64,000 bases of DNA. Source: Pseudomonas sp. SST3. GTDB lineage: Bacteria > Pseudomonadota > Gammaproteobacteria > Pseudomonadales > Pseudomonadaceae. The DNA lies in the NCBI RefSeq assembly GCF_003325755.1, contig NZ_QORI02000010.1:1-64000 (forward strand), written 5' to 3'. Below the pieces are notes generated by a model that was given only the letters and a program-made list of their open reading frames with translations, was not told the origin of the DNA and did no database searches. Position 1 is the stretch's first letter. Each line of letters opens with the position of its first letter. Below, piece by piece: positions 19,183 to 28,501 of the stretch. Made by a program: the position numbers and the translations under genes.

Positions 19183-19926
19183 TCAGGCGAGATTGAGCAG
19201 AGGGATTTCATCCCAGGTCTGGCCGTTCAATAGTCGGCCATTCGCCCTTTTCGAACGCTTCACTCCGTCGGCCCCCCAGCCGCCCCATTGCTTGAAGAAG
19301 AACGCTGAGCCAAAGGCATCGCACTGGCGATGAATATTGTCGACCCACTCTTGCTTCATCGGCCGCGCCTTAGGCCCTGACTCTCCACCGACAATGACCC
19401 AGTGGATGTCGGTCAGATCCAGCTCACCTAAGTCCTCCAGCAGTGGCTCGGCAGAGAGGAAGCGAATCGTGGCATCGACTTTGCGCAAGTAGTCGATCCT
19501 CGGCACTCCATATTCGCGGTCCTCAACTGACACCCCCAGCCAGGCATTGGCTGGCGGCGTCCGCTTACTGAAGTAGGCGGCCAGACGCTCGGCACGCTTG
19601 GTGAGGATTTGAAAGGTGTGCTGGGAGGCCTTTCGGATGACCTCGAACACTTGGTCAATATATTCGTCCGGTACGCTCTCGTGGAATAAGTCGGACATCG
19701 AATTGACGAAGTAAATGGTCGGCTTCTTGCGCTGCAGCGGTTCCTGCAGCTTTTCCGGTCGCAGACTCAGGCGAAAACCGTTCTCGTAGCCAGGCGTCCC
19801 CATGGCCTGCAGTCGCCGCGCCATATTCTCCGCATAGCAGTGTTTACAGCCCGGCGACACCTTGGTGCAACCCACTATTGGGTTCCAGGTCATTTCTGTC
19901 CATTCGATGCTGGTCTGCGTACTCAT
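19183..19926 (-). CDS. Three-Cys-motif DUF5131 (phage Gp37/Gp68 family) protein
   Basis: A 247-residue protein beginning SIEWTEMTWNPIVGCTKVS; the cluster C-x6-C-x2-C in GCTKVSPGCKHCYAE at about residues 18-32 gives the family its three-Cys name and resembles a radical-SAM iron-sulfur site. It continues with WLGVSVEDREYGVPRI and VIVGGESGPKARPM, both family hallmarks. The reaction is unknown. Genes of this family are commonly paired with tcmP, as here (20 bp gap). It is intact even though its partner is frameshifted. The start is 29 bp from the tnpS stop, same strand. Confidence 0.88.
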   Translation of the reverse strand: MSTQTSIEWTEMTWNPIVGCTKVSPGCKHCYAENMARRLQAMGTPGYENGFRLSLRPEKLQEPLQRKKPTIYFVNSMSDLFHESVPDEYIDQVFEVIRKASQHTFQILTKRAERLAAYFSKRTPPANAWLGVSVEDREYGVPRIDYLRKVDATIRFLSAEPLLEDLGELDLTDIHWVIVGGESGPKARPMKQEWVDNIHRQCDAFGSAFFFKQWGGWGADGVKRSKRANGRLLNGQTWDEIPLLNLA

Positions 19927-19955
19927 TGCACCGTCACTCCTGTTGTGCGTCGATG

Positions 19956-20927
19956 TTAGTGAGAGGCTGGCAGCTGAGTCAAAGTGCCAGCATTGAGTTC
20001 AAGGGCGGGCCTAGCCGCCAGGCCACCAAAGGAGATGGCAGGATCGATATAGCGCATGGCTGATTTAATGTCCTTCCACCCCACATACGTCATCAGGGCT
20101 TTGATATCCCAGCCGTTAGCGGTGGCCCAAGTAGCGAAGCCACGGCGCAAAGAGTGGCTGGTGTACAGCTCAGCCGGAACACCGGCGCGCTGCAGGATTT
20201 GGCGCAACAGCGTGATGGAACTTCCGGGATGCAACGCTTCGTCGTTGAGGTGCCCCCAGCGATCCACACGGCGGAATACCGCCCCGCGAGTAATCCCGGA
20301 GACACTAATCCAGTCGAGATAGGCCTGCACCGGGCACAGTTGTTTCAAGGCCGGTGCGTAATGGGTGGTACCGAAGTTTTCCCGGTCACCCTTGCTCTGC
20401 GGTAGAAACAAGCGCATGCCAGCGCCGGCTTCAGCCTGTACATACTCGACCTTTAGTCGACAGAGTTCGTCGCTTCTAAAGCCCCGCCAAAAGCCAATCA
20501 GCAGCAAGGCCGCGTCACGCCGGCTACGCAGCAGCCTAGCTAAGTCCCCTGATATCTGAGCTCGCTCGGCTTCCCGATTCAACCATTGAGCCGCGTGTTC
20601 GAGATGCTGCAGCTGCAATGGAGCAGCTTGCTTGGCTTGCGCCGGATGCAAGGTGCGAATGCCTTTGAGTACCTGGCGCACCGTGGGGGTCTTCGTCGGG
20701 TCAGGAAAGCCTTGGGTGATATGCCACTGAGCCAGGGCCGCTAGGCGCTGCTTCAGCGTGTTTAGGCTCAAGGTGTCTGCGTAGTCAACTAAGTAGCGGA
20801 CGATGCTGTCGCTGGTCGCGGGCAGGAAACCACCCCAAGTCACTTCGAAGTGCTCGATTGCTGATTGATAGCTGCGGCGAGTGTTTTCTCGCGTGCCAGC
20901 TTGCAGATAGCGCCCAACGTCCTTCAT
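19956..20927 (-). CDS. tnpS: TnpS, tyrosine recombinase for cointegrate resolution
   Basis: A 323-residue tyrosine recombinase, the length known for Tn4651 TnpS. An N-terminal SAM-like core-binding domain (about residues 12-85) precedes the catalytic domain with Arg in GFWRGFRSDEL, a Lys in PQSKGDRE, HSLRRGFATWA (His-x2-Arg), and the nucleophile Tyr in AMRYIDP near residue 296. With TnpT it resolves transposition cointegrates at a site between the two genes. Divergent from tnpT; the start codon precedes the 178-bp resolution region. A fragment of another tnpS lies at 16874-17050. Confidence 0.93.
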   Translation of the reverse strand: MKDVGRYLQAGTRENTRRSYQSAIEHFEVTWGGFLPATSDSIVRYLVDYADTLSLNTLKQRLAALAQWHITQGFPDPTKTPTVRQVLKGIRTLHPAQAKQAAPLQLQHLEHAAQWLNREAERAQISGDLARLLRSRRDAALLLIGFWRGFRSDELCRLKVEYVQAEAGAGMRLFLPQSKGDRENFGTTHYAPALKQLCPVQAYLDWISVSGITRGAVFRRVDRWGHLNDEALHPGSSITLLRQILQRAGVPAELYTSHSLRRGFATWATANGWDIKALMTYVGWKDIKSAMRYIDPAISFGGLAARPALELNAGTLTQLPASH

Positions 20928-21105
20928 CGCCGAAATGACCTTTTATGTACCGAGAAATGGCGTTAACAAGTCATTTTATGCCGATTAGATTGAATAATGC
21001 TTCATTATTTTATCTGAATTTAACTATAACACCTCGCTTTACAACGGCAAGTTTTAGTACGTAAATACGTAGTATGTAAAACGTTACGAAATCGTAGGAG
21101 CAGCC
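20928..21105. other. Putative cointegrate resolution site (rst-like) between tnpS and tnpT
   Basis: A 178-bp AT-rich spacer between the divergent tnpS and tnpT genes, the place where the rst site lies in Tn4651. It contains repeated TACGTA/ACGTAG blocks around 21056-21080 with dyad character and also must hold both promoters. The exact crossover site was not determined. Confidence 0.65.
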
Positions 21106-22137
21106 ATGGCCCGCGGCGGCATTAATAAAGCACTGGTTCGGAAGGCCCGCCAAACCATCTTGGCGCGAGGCGAGAATCCCAGCATCGATGCGGTGCGGGT
21201 CGAGCTCGGTAATACCGGCTCGAAAACCACCATTCATCGCTACTTGAAAGAGCTCGAAGATGCTGAGCGCGGCCGGGACGCGGCCTCGATCCCGCTCAGC
21301 GAGCAGCTGGCCAATCTGGTGTCCCAGTTGGCAGATCAGCTAACGGAAGAGGCTCAGGCCGACGTGGCCCAGGAGCGGGAGCAATTGGCACGCGAACGGC
21401 TCGATTTTCAGAACCAGGCTCGGCTGGCCGAAAGCCGAACCCAGCAGTTGGAAAGTCAGTGCAGCGGGCTTACGGAACAGCTCCAGGCTGCCCAGCACGC
21501 GTTACAGCAGGAGCAGCAGCACCGCCAACAGAGCGAGATCGAGAACGCCCGTCTGTTGCAGGCCAACCGCGACCTGGAGGAGCGCCTAAAGGACCGCGAT
21601 GGACAGATTCGCTCGCTGGAGGAAAAACATCAGCACGCCCGTGATGCCCTGGAGCACTATCGCCAGGCTGCCAAGGAGCAGCGTGAGCAGGAGCAGCGCC
21701 GGCACGAGTCTCAGGTGCAACAGCTGCAACTGGAGCTGCGGCAGTTACAGCAGACCCTGATCGTCAAACAGGATGAGCTGACCCAGCTCAACCGCGACAA
21801 CGCACGGCTGCTCGCCGAGGCGCGGCAGTTACAGAAGGATCAACATGCGCAGCAGCAGCTTCTCACCCAGAAGGCTCAGGCCTTAGAGGTCGCTCAGCGC
21901 TCGCTGACCGGAATGGAGCGTACGAATGATGCCTTGGAACAACGCAGTAACACTTTGCAGGCCGAAGTAGCCCGGCTTGGTGAAAGGGCCGAGGTTCAGG
22001 CACAAAAAGCGCAGACCTTACAGGAGCGTTTGTCCGAAGCTCTCTTGCAACTGAAGCTGATTGAGCATTCACCGCTTGCCAACGGCGGTGCGGATAGCCA
22101 TGAACCGTTACCGGGGCCAGAAGCAGACACGCCTTAA
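21106..22137 (+). CDS. tnpT: TnpT, KfrA-like resolution accessory protein
   Basis: A 343-residue protein. The N-terminal KfrA-type DNA-binding domain (about residues 1-110; ARGENPSIDAVRVELG followed by TTIHRYLKELE) leads into a very long Gln/Glu-rich coiled coil (about 110-325). In Tn4651 TnpT binds the resolution site and stimulates TnpS. A TAGGAGCAGCC ribosome site precedes the ATG. Gene order and size agree with Tn4651, which has a slightly shorter protein. Confidence 0.9.
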   Translation: MARGGINKALVRKARQTILARGENPSIDAVRVELGNTGSKTTIHRYLKELEDAERGRDAASIPLSEQLANLVSQLADQLTEEAQADVAQEREQLARERLDFQNQARLAESRTQQLESQCSGLTEQLQAAQHALQQEQQHRQQSEIENARLLQANRDLEERLKDRDGQIRSLEEKHQHARDALEHYRQAAKEQREQEQRRHESQVQQLQLELRQLQQTLIVKQDELTQLNRDNARLLAEARQLQKDQHAQQQLLTQKAQALEVAQRSLTGMERTNDALEQRSNTLQAEVARLGERAEVQAQKAQTLQERLSEALLQLKLIEHSPLANGGADSHEPLPGPEADTP

Positions 22138-22238
22138 CTTGGGCGGGCGTCAACTGAGCAACGCCGCCGACGGACTGGATTTGTCAGGGTCGCATCGTCG
22201 TGAATGAGATGCTACGAACCGGTCTTTGGCCGGCATAC

Positions 22239-22541
22239 TCAACCTTCGGCCCAAAAATCATCCTTGCGCACCAAACCGAACTCATCCTGATTGGTGTCAA
22301 GATCATCATCAAACATGGTGTTAACCATTCGCTCCCGACGTAGCATGGCCAGCGTTCGGAAAAAGCAGGGCTCGCAGAGGTGAACCTCATAACGCTCACC
22401 ATCATGCTTGGAACCATAGCCCCAACACGCTTGAAGAACGCCAAACTGCTGGCCATAGCCCTCAATACTTGTGCTTTGGCAACAAGCGTCACAGGTAACG
22501 TCTGAAGTCGTTTCCGTTGGCTGCATTGCAACGTGCCGCAT
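22239..22541 (-). CDS. Small double CxxC (zinc-ribbon-like) protein
   Basis: A 100-residue protein with CDACC near residue 17 and LCEPC near residue 57, spaced so that the two pairs could clamp one zinc ion. Between them is YGQQFGVLQACWGYGSKHDG, and after them an acidic tail. The ATG at 22541 follows GGAGGTGA, so the longer upstream frame is not used. I do not recognise a named family. It lies between tnpT and the right terminal repeat, convergent with tnpT. Confidence 0.7.
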   Translation of the reverse strand: MRHVAMQPTETTSDVTCDACCQSTSIEGYGQQFGVLQACWGYGSKHDGERYEVHLCEPCFFRTLAMLRRERMVNTMFDDDLDTNQDEFGLVRKDDFWAEG

Positions 22542-22820
22542 GATCCTCACCTCCGAGGAGAGAAAGTTTACAGCTGCCATCGAGCCCACATTCGAGACCG
22601 AAAATGGAAGATGTCGCGAAGGCCGCCTCGAACCATCACTGGGGAGAAGGATATCTTGAGATTAATTGGGGGTGGGCGAACATGCGCAAGCATGTGAGAG
22701 CAACACAAAGCCTAGAAATCAAACATTTATGGTTTGAATGTCTTAATTTCTCCGTTATCTCGTCATGCTTCCATAAAAATCCCCATCATGGAAAAGGCCT
22801 GATAAATCAATCAGGTAGGA
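22542..22820. other. Gene-free sequence inside the right transposon end
   Basis: The bases between the zinc-ribbon gene and the right inverted repeat hold only short frames without recognisable products. No promoter or repeat could be defined. Confidence 0.5.
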
Positions 22821-22860
22821 GAGATGTGAGTGAATTTTCCCCTTATCTCGGCATGGCCCC
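22821..22860 (-). repeat. Right terminal inverted repeat of the transposon
   Basis: Ends TTATCTCGGCATGGCCCC; its complement begins GGGGCCATGCCGAGATAA and pairs with the left end at 783. The next base (22861) is already inside xylH coding sequence. Confidence 0.88.
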
Positions 22861-23814
22861 ATTATCAGCGGCGAGATCGATCTGTCGGTGGGCTCGCTGC
22901 TTGGCCTGCTGGGCGGGCTGGCGGCGATCCTGGACGTGATTTACAACGTGCCGCTCCTGGCGAACCTGAGCCTGGTCGCCCTGTGCGGGCTGATGATCGG
23001 GCTGGCAAACGGCTACATGACCGCCTACCTGCGCATCCCCTCCTTCATCGTGGGGCTGGGGGGCATGTTGGCGTTTCGTGGGATCCTGCTGGGTATCACT
23101 GGCGGCACCACCATTGCTCCGGTATCGCCGTCCCTGGTTTACATCGGCCAGGGTTATTTGCCGCATACGGTGGGTGTGGTACTTGGCGTACTGCTGTTCG
23201 CCCTGACGCTGTTCCTGACCTGGAGACAGCGCCGCAATCGCGCCCTTCACGGGCTGGCTGCGCACTCGCTGGTTCGCGACCTGTTGCGCGTGGCCTTGAT
23301 AGGCGCCGTGCTGGCCGGGTTCGTCTACACGCTTAACAGCTACGACGGCATTCCGGTTCCCGTGCTGCTCCTGCTCGTTCTGCTTGGCGTGTTCAGCTAC
23401 GTCACCAGCCAGACCGTATTCGGCCGACGCATCTATTCGGTTGGTAGCAACATGGAGGCGACGCGGCTATCGGGCATCAACGTCCAGGCCGTGAAGCTGT
23501 GGATCTTCGGCATCATGGGCGTGATGTGCGCATTCGCCGGCATGGTCAACACCGCGCGCCTGGCCGCCGGCTCACCGTCGGCCGGCAGCATGGGCGAACT
23601 CGACGCCATCGCCGCCTGCTTCATTGGCGGCACCTCGATGCGCGGTGGTTCCGGCACCGTCTACGGCGCCCTCCTTGGCGCGCTGGTCATCACCAGTCTG
23701 GACAACGGCATGTCCATGCTCGACGTGGACAGCTACTGGCAGATGATTGTCAAAGGCAGCATTCTGGTGCTGGCCGTGTGGGTAGATGTGAGCACCCGAA
23801 CCGGGCGGCGCTGA
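22861..23814 (+). pseudogene. xylH': Xylose-type ABC transporter permease, 5' end lost to the transposon
   Basis: The frame runs from the transposon boundary through ISGEIDLSVGSLLGL, a hallmark of the BPD_transp_2 ribose/xylose permeases, to a stop at 23814 (about 317 codons). Multiple membrane helices and the late FIGGTSMRGGSGTVYGALLGAL identify XylH. Roughly the first 65-80 residues and any start codon are absent; an in-frame stop lies within the inverted repeat. The xylF and xylG partners are not in the window. Presumably non-functional. Confidence 0.88.
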
Positions 23815-23908
23815 TCCAGTCCGGCATGAATACTTGAGGAGCGCCGAGGCTCCGGTCCTCTTGCCCTCTCACTGCCGCGCCGTCATTCAACAAGCGCGGC
23901 CACCTCCC

Positions 23909-24958
23909 TTATTGATGGTTCTGAATCACAACGCTGCGGATGTCTTCGGCCAACTGTCGAACACGCTCCTCGCTGGTATCCCAGGAGCACATGAAGCGCG
24001 CACCGCCGACACCGATGAAGGTGTAGAACATCCAACCGCGGCTTCTAAGCGCTTCCAGGGCCAAGGGTGGGATGCTTACGAAAACGCCATTGGCCTCGAC
24101 GGGAAACATCAGCTCCACGTCCGGCACATCGCTGATCAACTTCGCAAGTAACTGGGCGCAGCTGTTCGCATGGTCGGCGTATCTCATCCAGGCATTGTTT
24201 TCCAGCAAGCCGACCCATGGCGCAGATAGAAAGCGCATCTTGGACGCCAGCTGTCCGGCCTGTTTGCAGCGGTATTCGAAATCCTCAGCCAAGTCCCGAT
24301 TGAAAAAAAGAATGGCTTCGCCCACGGCCATGCCGTTCTTCGTGCCACCGAAACAGAGCACGTCCACGCCAGATTTCCAGCTCAGCTCCGCCGGGGACAG
24401 ACCGAGAAACGCGCAGGCATTGGCGAAGCGTGCCCCGTCCATATGCAGATGCAGCCCCAGCTCCTTGCAGGTATCGCTGATCGCTCGGAGCTCGTCAGGC
24501 CGATAAACAGTGCCGATTTCCGTGGCTTGGGTGATGCTCACGACGCGAGGCTTGGGGTAATGAATGTCCTTGCGTTTCAACGCGATTTCACGAATCGCCG
24601 CTGGCGTGAGCTTGCCCCCCTCGGTACGCGCGACCAACAGCTTGGATCCGTTAGAAAAGAATTCCGGCGCGCCGCACTCGTCGGTCTCTATGTGAGCGAT
24701 ATCGCCACAGATCACGCTGTGATAGCTCTGGCACAGCGCGGACAGTGCCAATGAGTTGGCCGCGGTGCCATTGAACGCAAAGAAAACTTCGCAGTCGGTC
24801 TCGAACAGCTCGCGAAAATGATCGGCTGCACGCGTCGTCCATTGGTCATCACCATAGGCACGATCATGGCCCTGGTTCGCCCGAGCCATGGCTTCCCAGG
24901 CTTCCGGGCAAATGCCAGAGTAGTTGTCACTGGCGAATTGCTGATTGGCGGTGGTCAT
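23909..24958 (-). CDS. ltaE: Low-specificity L-threonine aldolase
   Basis: A 349-residue fold-type I PLP enzyme. The N-terminal FASDNYSGICPEAWEAM, the His/Glu region DIAHIETDECG, LHMDGARFANA (Asp to the PLP ring nitrogen) and the Schiff-base Lys in CFGGTKNGMA are all present. It splits L-threonine and L-allo-threonine into glycine and acetaldehyde. Length is normal. Convergent with the truncated xylH; the next genes upstream encode DUF202 proteins and are separately functional. Confidence 0.92.
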   Translation of the reverse strand: MTTANQQFASDNYSGICPEAWEAMARANQGHDRAYGDDQWTTRAADHFRELFETDCEVFFAFNGTAANSLALSALCQSYHSVICGDIAHIETDECGAPEFFSNGSKLLVARTEGGKLTPAAIREIALKRKDIHYPKPRVVSITQATEIGTVYRPDELRAISDTCKELGLHLHMDGARFANACAFLGLSPAELSWKSGVDVLCFGGTKNGMAVGEAILFFNRDLAEDFEYRCKQAGQLASKMRFLSAPWVGLLENNAWMRYADHANSCAQLLAKLISDVPDVELMFPVEANGVFVSIPPLALEALRSRGWMFYTFIGVGGARFMCSWDTSEERVRQLAEDIRSVVIQNHQ

Positions 24959-24981
24959 CTAAGCCTCTTTGGGTTGCTGCC

Positions 24982-25356
24982 TCAGCTGCTGATCGGCAAG
25001 AAAATAACGGTATAAAGCCCTAGCGCGCCGAGTACGGATACCGAAGCGCCCAGCCACAAGACAGAGACCGCGTCGGCGTGGATGCGTCCGCTTTTCAGGC
25101 CGCTGGCACTGCGTGTGTAACGACGCTTCTGTGTGGTCCATATCCCCAGCGATGTCGCTAATGACAACGCAACCAGCGTGCTGACAAAAAAACCGTGATA
25201 CGGCATCCAGCGCAAGAAAAGTGCGCTGACGGTAATCATCGTCAGCAGCGTCCTGCCCCAGGCCAGCGAGGTGCGCTCCGGCTGAAGCCCGGGATCCTCG
25301 TGCAGTGGCGGAGGTGGCGGTTTTGGCTCCAGACGGCGACGAAAGGACACGTGCAT
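24982..25356 (-). CDS. DUF202 family membrane protein
   Basis: A 124-residue protein with the DUF202 entry motif ERTSLAWGRTLLTM (about residues 27-40), followed by three hydrophobic helices (about 35-50, 57-73 and 96-120). Cytoplasmic N-terminus is Pro-rich. Family function is unknown. It follows the next DUF202 gene by 2 bp, so the two form a co-transcribed pair that may make a heteromeric membrane complex. Confidence 0.85.
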   Translation of the reverse strand: MHVSFRRRLEPKPPPPPLHEDPGLQPERTSLAWGRTLLTMITVSALFLRWMPYHGFFVSTLVALSLATSLGIWTTQKRRYTRSASGLKSGRIHADAVSVLWLGASVSVLGALGLYTVIFLPISS

Positions 25357-25358
25357 GG

Positions 25359-25739
25359 TCAGTTACGAAGTGCGACGAAACTGATCAAGACCAGTGTAAC
25401 CAGGGTACCGCCAATCGACAGAATCGGAATCAGCAGCGGAAAAGGCAACGGGCCGCTGTGGCGCATGGCCCGCTCGATGGTCAACCAGCGGACGCATGCG
25501 GTTGAGCTGATAAACATAGCAAGCAGCAGCAGCGAGATCGACAGGACCTTACGTACCTCCAGCGAAAAGATTCCACCGGCAAAGGCTTCGACTGCCACGC
25601 CGCCGGCCAGCAACGCCAAAGACGTACGGATCCAGGCGAGAAAGGTTCGTTCGTTGGCCAGGGTGAACCGCGGATCGGGTTCTTTCCCACCGGATAGCAA
25701 CCGGTGACTCCAGCGACTTCGTTCCATTGGGTGATACAT
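25359..25739 (-). CDS. DUF202 (YidH-like) membrane protein
   Basis: A 126-residue inner-membrane protein with ANERTFLAWIRTSLALLAGG at about residues 28-47, the YidH-type DUF202 signature, and three membrane helices. A second ATG four codons downstream (25727) is possible; GGAG lies directly before the first ATG and 12 bases before the second. First gene of the two-gene DUF202 unit. Function unknown. Confidence 0.85.
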   Translation of the reverse strand: MYHPMERSRWSHRLLSGGKEPDPRFTLANERTFLAWIRTSLALLAGGVAVEAFAGGIFSLEVRKVLSISLLLLAMFISSTACVRWLTIERAMRHSGPLPFPLLIPILSIGGTLVTLVLISFVALRN

Positions 25740-25961
25740 CTCCGATCGGGTGATTTAACGGATGAACAAACGTTGTCCTTTGTGTCTGCCTTCTAGCGCT
25801 AACTGGCGCTGGCGAGGCCTGGGATGGAGCGGGAACGGCCCCGGTTCATTCAAACAGAAACGCCGCTGGCCTGCAGGCTCCATTGCGACCACTCGTATCG
25901 GTGATCCGAACACCAAGCCGCATGCTAATGTGCGCCGTCGCAAATCACCCTGGAGAGATTC

Positions 25962-26453
25962 ATGTTGCTTCGCATGGTTACCGCTCTTGTGCTTGGCACA
26001 GCCACCCTGACGGTCACGGCAGATGATCATATGCATGCCCATCACGCCATGGCCGGAGCGCCTACCGTTACGCAGGTATGGTCCCGGGCCATGCCGCCAA
26101 CCGTCCCGACCGGCGCAGTGTATTTCACCTTGAGAAACCCTGGCGACACGCCGGATCGGCTGATCGACGTTAAAACGACCCGTGCCGAGAAAGCCGAGCT
26201 GCACACACATATCCATAAGGGCGACGTGATGCGAATGGAGCGTATCGAATCGGTCGAGGTACCGGCCGGCGGCGAGGTGACGTTCAAACCGGGCAGCAGC
26301 CACGTGATGCTGTTCAAGCTGAGCGAACCGTTGGTGGCCGGCGAGCAGTTTCCGCTGACGCTGATATTCGAGAATGCCGGTGAGGTGACCGTCGACGTTG
26401 CTATTCATGAGGATGCGCCGGAACCGAGCACCCACGCTCACGGACATCAGTGA
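25962..26453 (+). CDS. Periplasmic copper chaperone, PCuAC family
   Basis: A 163-residue protein with a signal peptide (about residues 1-20), a His-rich mature N-terminus (HMHAHHAM) and the PCu(A)C domain. The copper site H(M)x10Mx21HxM is visible: His in ELHTHIH, Met in GDVMRM and HVM in SSHVMLF. It delivers Cu(I), typically toward cytochrome oxidase assembly. A His-rich tail (THAHGHQ) adds ligands. TGGAGAG precedes the ATG. Confidence 0.93.
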   Translation: MLLRMVTALVLGTATLTVTADDHMHAHHAMAGAPTVTQVWSRAMPPTVPTGAVYFTLRNPGDTPDRLIDVKTTRAEKAELHTHIHKGDVMRMERIESVEVPAGGEVTFKPGSSHVMLFKLSEPLVAGEQFPLTLIFENAGEVTVDVAIHEDAPEPSTHAHGHQ

Positions 26454-26598
26454 CATCGCGGATCGCCGGCGCGGAAGCCCCGTCAGGTTCCCGCTCCGGC
26501 GATCGTATCGGCTGGACGACGGCCCCTCCTCCTCGCTCCTTATATCCACGGTCAGAACCGCAGCCATTCTCTACATGATGAGCAGCGTCAGATCCTGA

Positions 26599-27957
26599 TC
26601 AGATCCCCGTGGGTGTGCGCATGGTCACGAACTCTTCGGCGGCCGTCGGGTGAATGCCGACGGTATCGTCAAAGATTCGTTTGGTGGCGCCCGCCTTCAA
26701 TGCCACGGCCATGCCTTGCATGATCTCGCCAGCATCGGGCCCTGCCATGTGGCAGCCCAACACCTTATCGGTTTCGGCATCGACCACCAGCTTCATCAGG
26801 CTGCGCTCGAGGCCGCCGGTCATGGTCAGCTTCATCGGGCGGAAGCGGCTCTCGAACAGCACCACCTTGTGGCCCTGCTTGCGCGCTTCCTCTTCGGTGA
26901 GGCCGACGGTCGCCATGTTCGGCAGGCTGAACACTGCCGTCGCGATGGTGTTGTAATCGACCGGCCGATATTCCTCGGGCTTGAACAGCTGACGCGCCAC
27001 CGCCATACCCTCGGCCAGGGCGACCGGTGTCAGTTGGATTCTGCCGATCACATCGCCAATTGCCAGGACCGAGGGGGTCGATGTCCGGAACTGCTCGTCA
27101 ACCGCGATGAAGCCACGGTCATCCAGCGCGACCTCAAGGTTTTCGAGCCCTAGCCCATCGAGCATCGGCCGGCGGCCCGTGGCGTACAGGATGCAATCGG
27201 CCTCCAGCGTCCGACCGTCTTTCAAGGTGGCGAGCAGGCTGCCATCGGGCTGTTTGTCGATCCGTGCAATGTCCGCATTGAACTGCAGGTCGATGTCCTT
27301 CTTGATCATCTCGTCCTTGAGATGGTCGCGCAGCGAACCATCGAAACCGCGCAGGAACAGCTCGCCCCGATACAGCAACTTGGTATCGGCGCCACAGCCA
27401 TGAAAAATCGATGCGAATTCGACCGCAATATAGCCACCGCCGACCACCAGTACGCGGCCTGGCAGCTTGTCGAGATAGAAGGCTTCGTTGGAGGTTATAG
27501 CGTGTTCGCGACCGGGTAGGTCCGGCACGAAGGGCCAGCCACCGGTGGCGATCAGAATATGTTCGGCACTGTAATACTGGCCCTCGACTTCAACGGTGTG
27601 GGCGTCGATCAGCCGCGCATGTGCCTGCAGCAGCGTAACGCCGCTATCGATCAACAGGTTCTTGTAGATGCCATTGAGCCGCTGAATCTCGCGGTCCTTG
27701 TTGGCTATCAGGGTTTTCCAGTCGAAGGTCGCGCCGTCGATGGTCCAGCCGTAGCCTTGGGCCTGGCCGATGTCTTCGGCATAGTGGGCGCCGTAGACCA
27801 GCAGTTTCTTCGGTACGCAGCCGACATTCACGCAGGTGCCACCCAGATAACGGCTTTCGGCGACCGCGACGCGGGCACCGTAGCCGGCAGCGAAACGGGC
27901 CGCACGGACGCCACCGGACCCTGCGCCGATGACGAATAGATCGAAGTCGTAAGCCAT
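26599..27957 (-). CDS. gor: Glutathione-disulfide reductase
   Basis: 452 residues, as expected for Gor. FAD site [15 protein letters not shown], redox motif [18 protein letters not shown] motif [21 protein letters not shown], and C-terminal catalytic HPTAAEEF. It reduces glutathione disulfide with NADPH in the cytoplasm. The ATG at 27957 with GGGAG upstream is chosen; an extension to 28002 lacks support. Unlike the 4539-5885 protein its C-terminal His-Glu pair is complete. Confidence 0.95.
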   Translation of the reverse strand: MAYDFDLFVIGAGSGGVRAARFAAGYGARVAVAESRYLGGTCVNVGCVPKKLLVYGAHYAEDIGQAQGYGWTIDGATFDWKTLIANKDREIQRLNGIYKNLLIDSGVTLLQAHARLIDAHTVEVEGQYYSAEHILIATGGWPFVPDLPGREHAITSNEAFYLDKLPGRVLVVGGGYIAVEFASIFHGCGADTKLLYRGELFLRGFDGSLRDHLKDEMIKKDIDLQFNADIARIDKQPDGSLLATLKDGRTLEADCILYATGRRPMLDGLGLENLEVALDDRGFIAVDEQFRTSTPSVLAIGDVIGRIQLTPVALAEGMAVARQLFKPEEYRPVDYNTIATAVFSLPNMATVGLTEEEARKQGHKVVLFESRFRPMKLTMTGGLERSLMKLVVDAETDKVLGCHMAGPDAGEIMQGMAVALKAGATKRIFDDTVGIHPTAAEEFVTMRTPTGI

Positions 27958-28029
27958 GAACTGTTGTCTCCCTTCTAGAACGCACAGCATAACCCAGGCC
28001 ATCGGCCTGATTCATCGAAGGAGTGCCGC

Positions 28030-28452
28030 ATGCGCCCTACCCTGACCCACCTCGCGTTGCACGTACCCGACCTTGACGCGTGCATCGCCTTCTATTCGCA
28101 GTTTTGCGCAATGCACGTATTCCACGAACGCGCTGGAAAAGGCTCGCGCATCGTTTGGATGGCCGAGCCCGGCAAGGAGCGGGAGTTCATCTTCGTGATC
28201 ATGCCGGGCGGTCAGGATCGACACCTGGCGGACAACGACTACAGCCATTTCGGGTTTGCGCTTCAGAGCCGCGGCGAAGTCGATGCGATTGCCGCACGTG
28301 CGCGTCAGGCCGGCTGTCTCATCTGGGAGCCGCGCGACGAACCCTATCCGGTCGGCTATTACTGCGGCGTTCGAGATCCGGCTGGCAACTACGTCGAGTT
28401 CAGCTACGGACAGCCGCTGGGGCCTGGCGCCGAAGACATGTCGGCTCCCTGA
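28030..28452 (+). CDS. VOC (glyoxalase/bleomycin resistance) family protein
   Basis: A 140-residue protein with two beta-alpha-beta-beta-beta units: LTHLALHVPDLDACIAFY at residues 5-22 and YSHFGFALQSRGEVDAI around 72-88, ending RDPAGNYVEFSYGQP. Conserved His and Glu residues of this superfamily are consistent with a metal site, but the substrate is not known. Divergent from gor; the two starts are 72 bp apart. Followed by a strong terminator shared with galU. Confidence 0.85.
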   Translation: MRPTLTHLALHVPDLDACIAFYSQFCAMHVFHERAGKGSRIVWMAEPGKEREFIFVIMPGGQDRHLADNDYSHFGFALQSRGEVDAIAARARQAGCLIWEPRDEPYPVGYYCGVRDPAGNYVEFSYGQPLGPGAEDMSAP

Positions 28453-28456
28453 AAAC

Positions 28457-28486
28457 GAACAAGGCCACCCGAAGGTGGCCTTGTTC
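28457..28486. terminator. Bidirectional terminator between the VOC gene and galU
   Basis: A perfect 13-bp stem (GAACAAGGCCACC with its complement) around a CGAA tetraloop, between convergent genes. Neither side has a long T run, but the stem is strong. Confidence 0.85.
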
Positions 28487-28501
28487 TCGACACGGCGTGA
28501 A

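Noticed and set aside
22184..22531. 115-codon minus-strand frame overlapping the zinc-ribbon gene
   Set aside because: The competing frame has paired CxxC motifs and a strong ribosome site, this one has neither.
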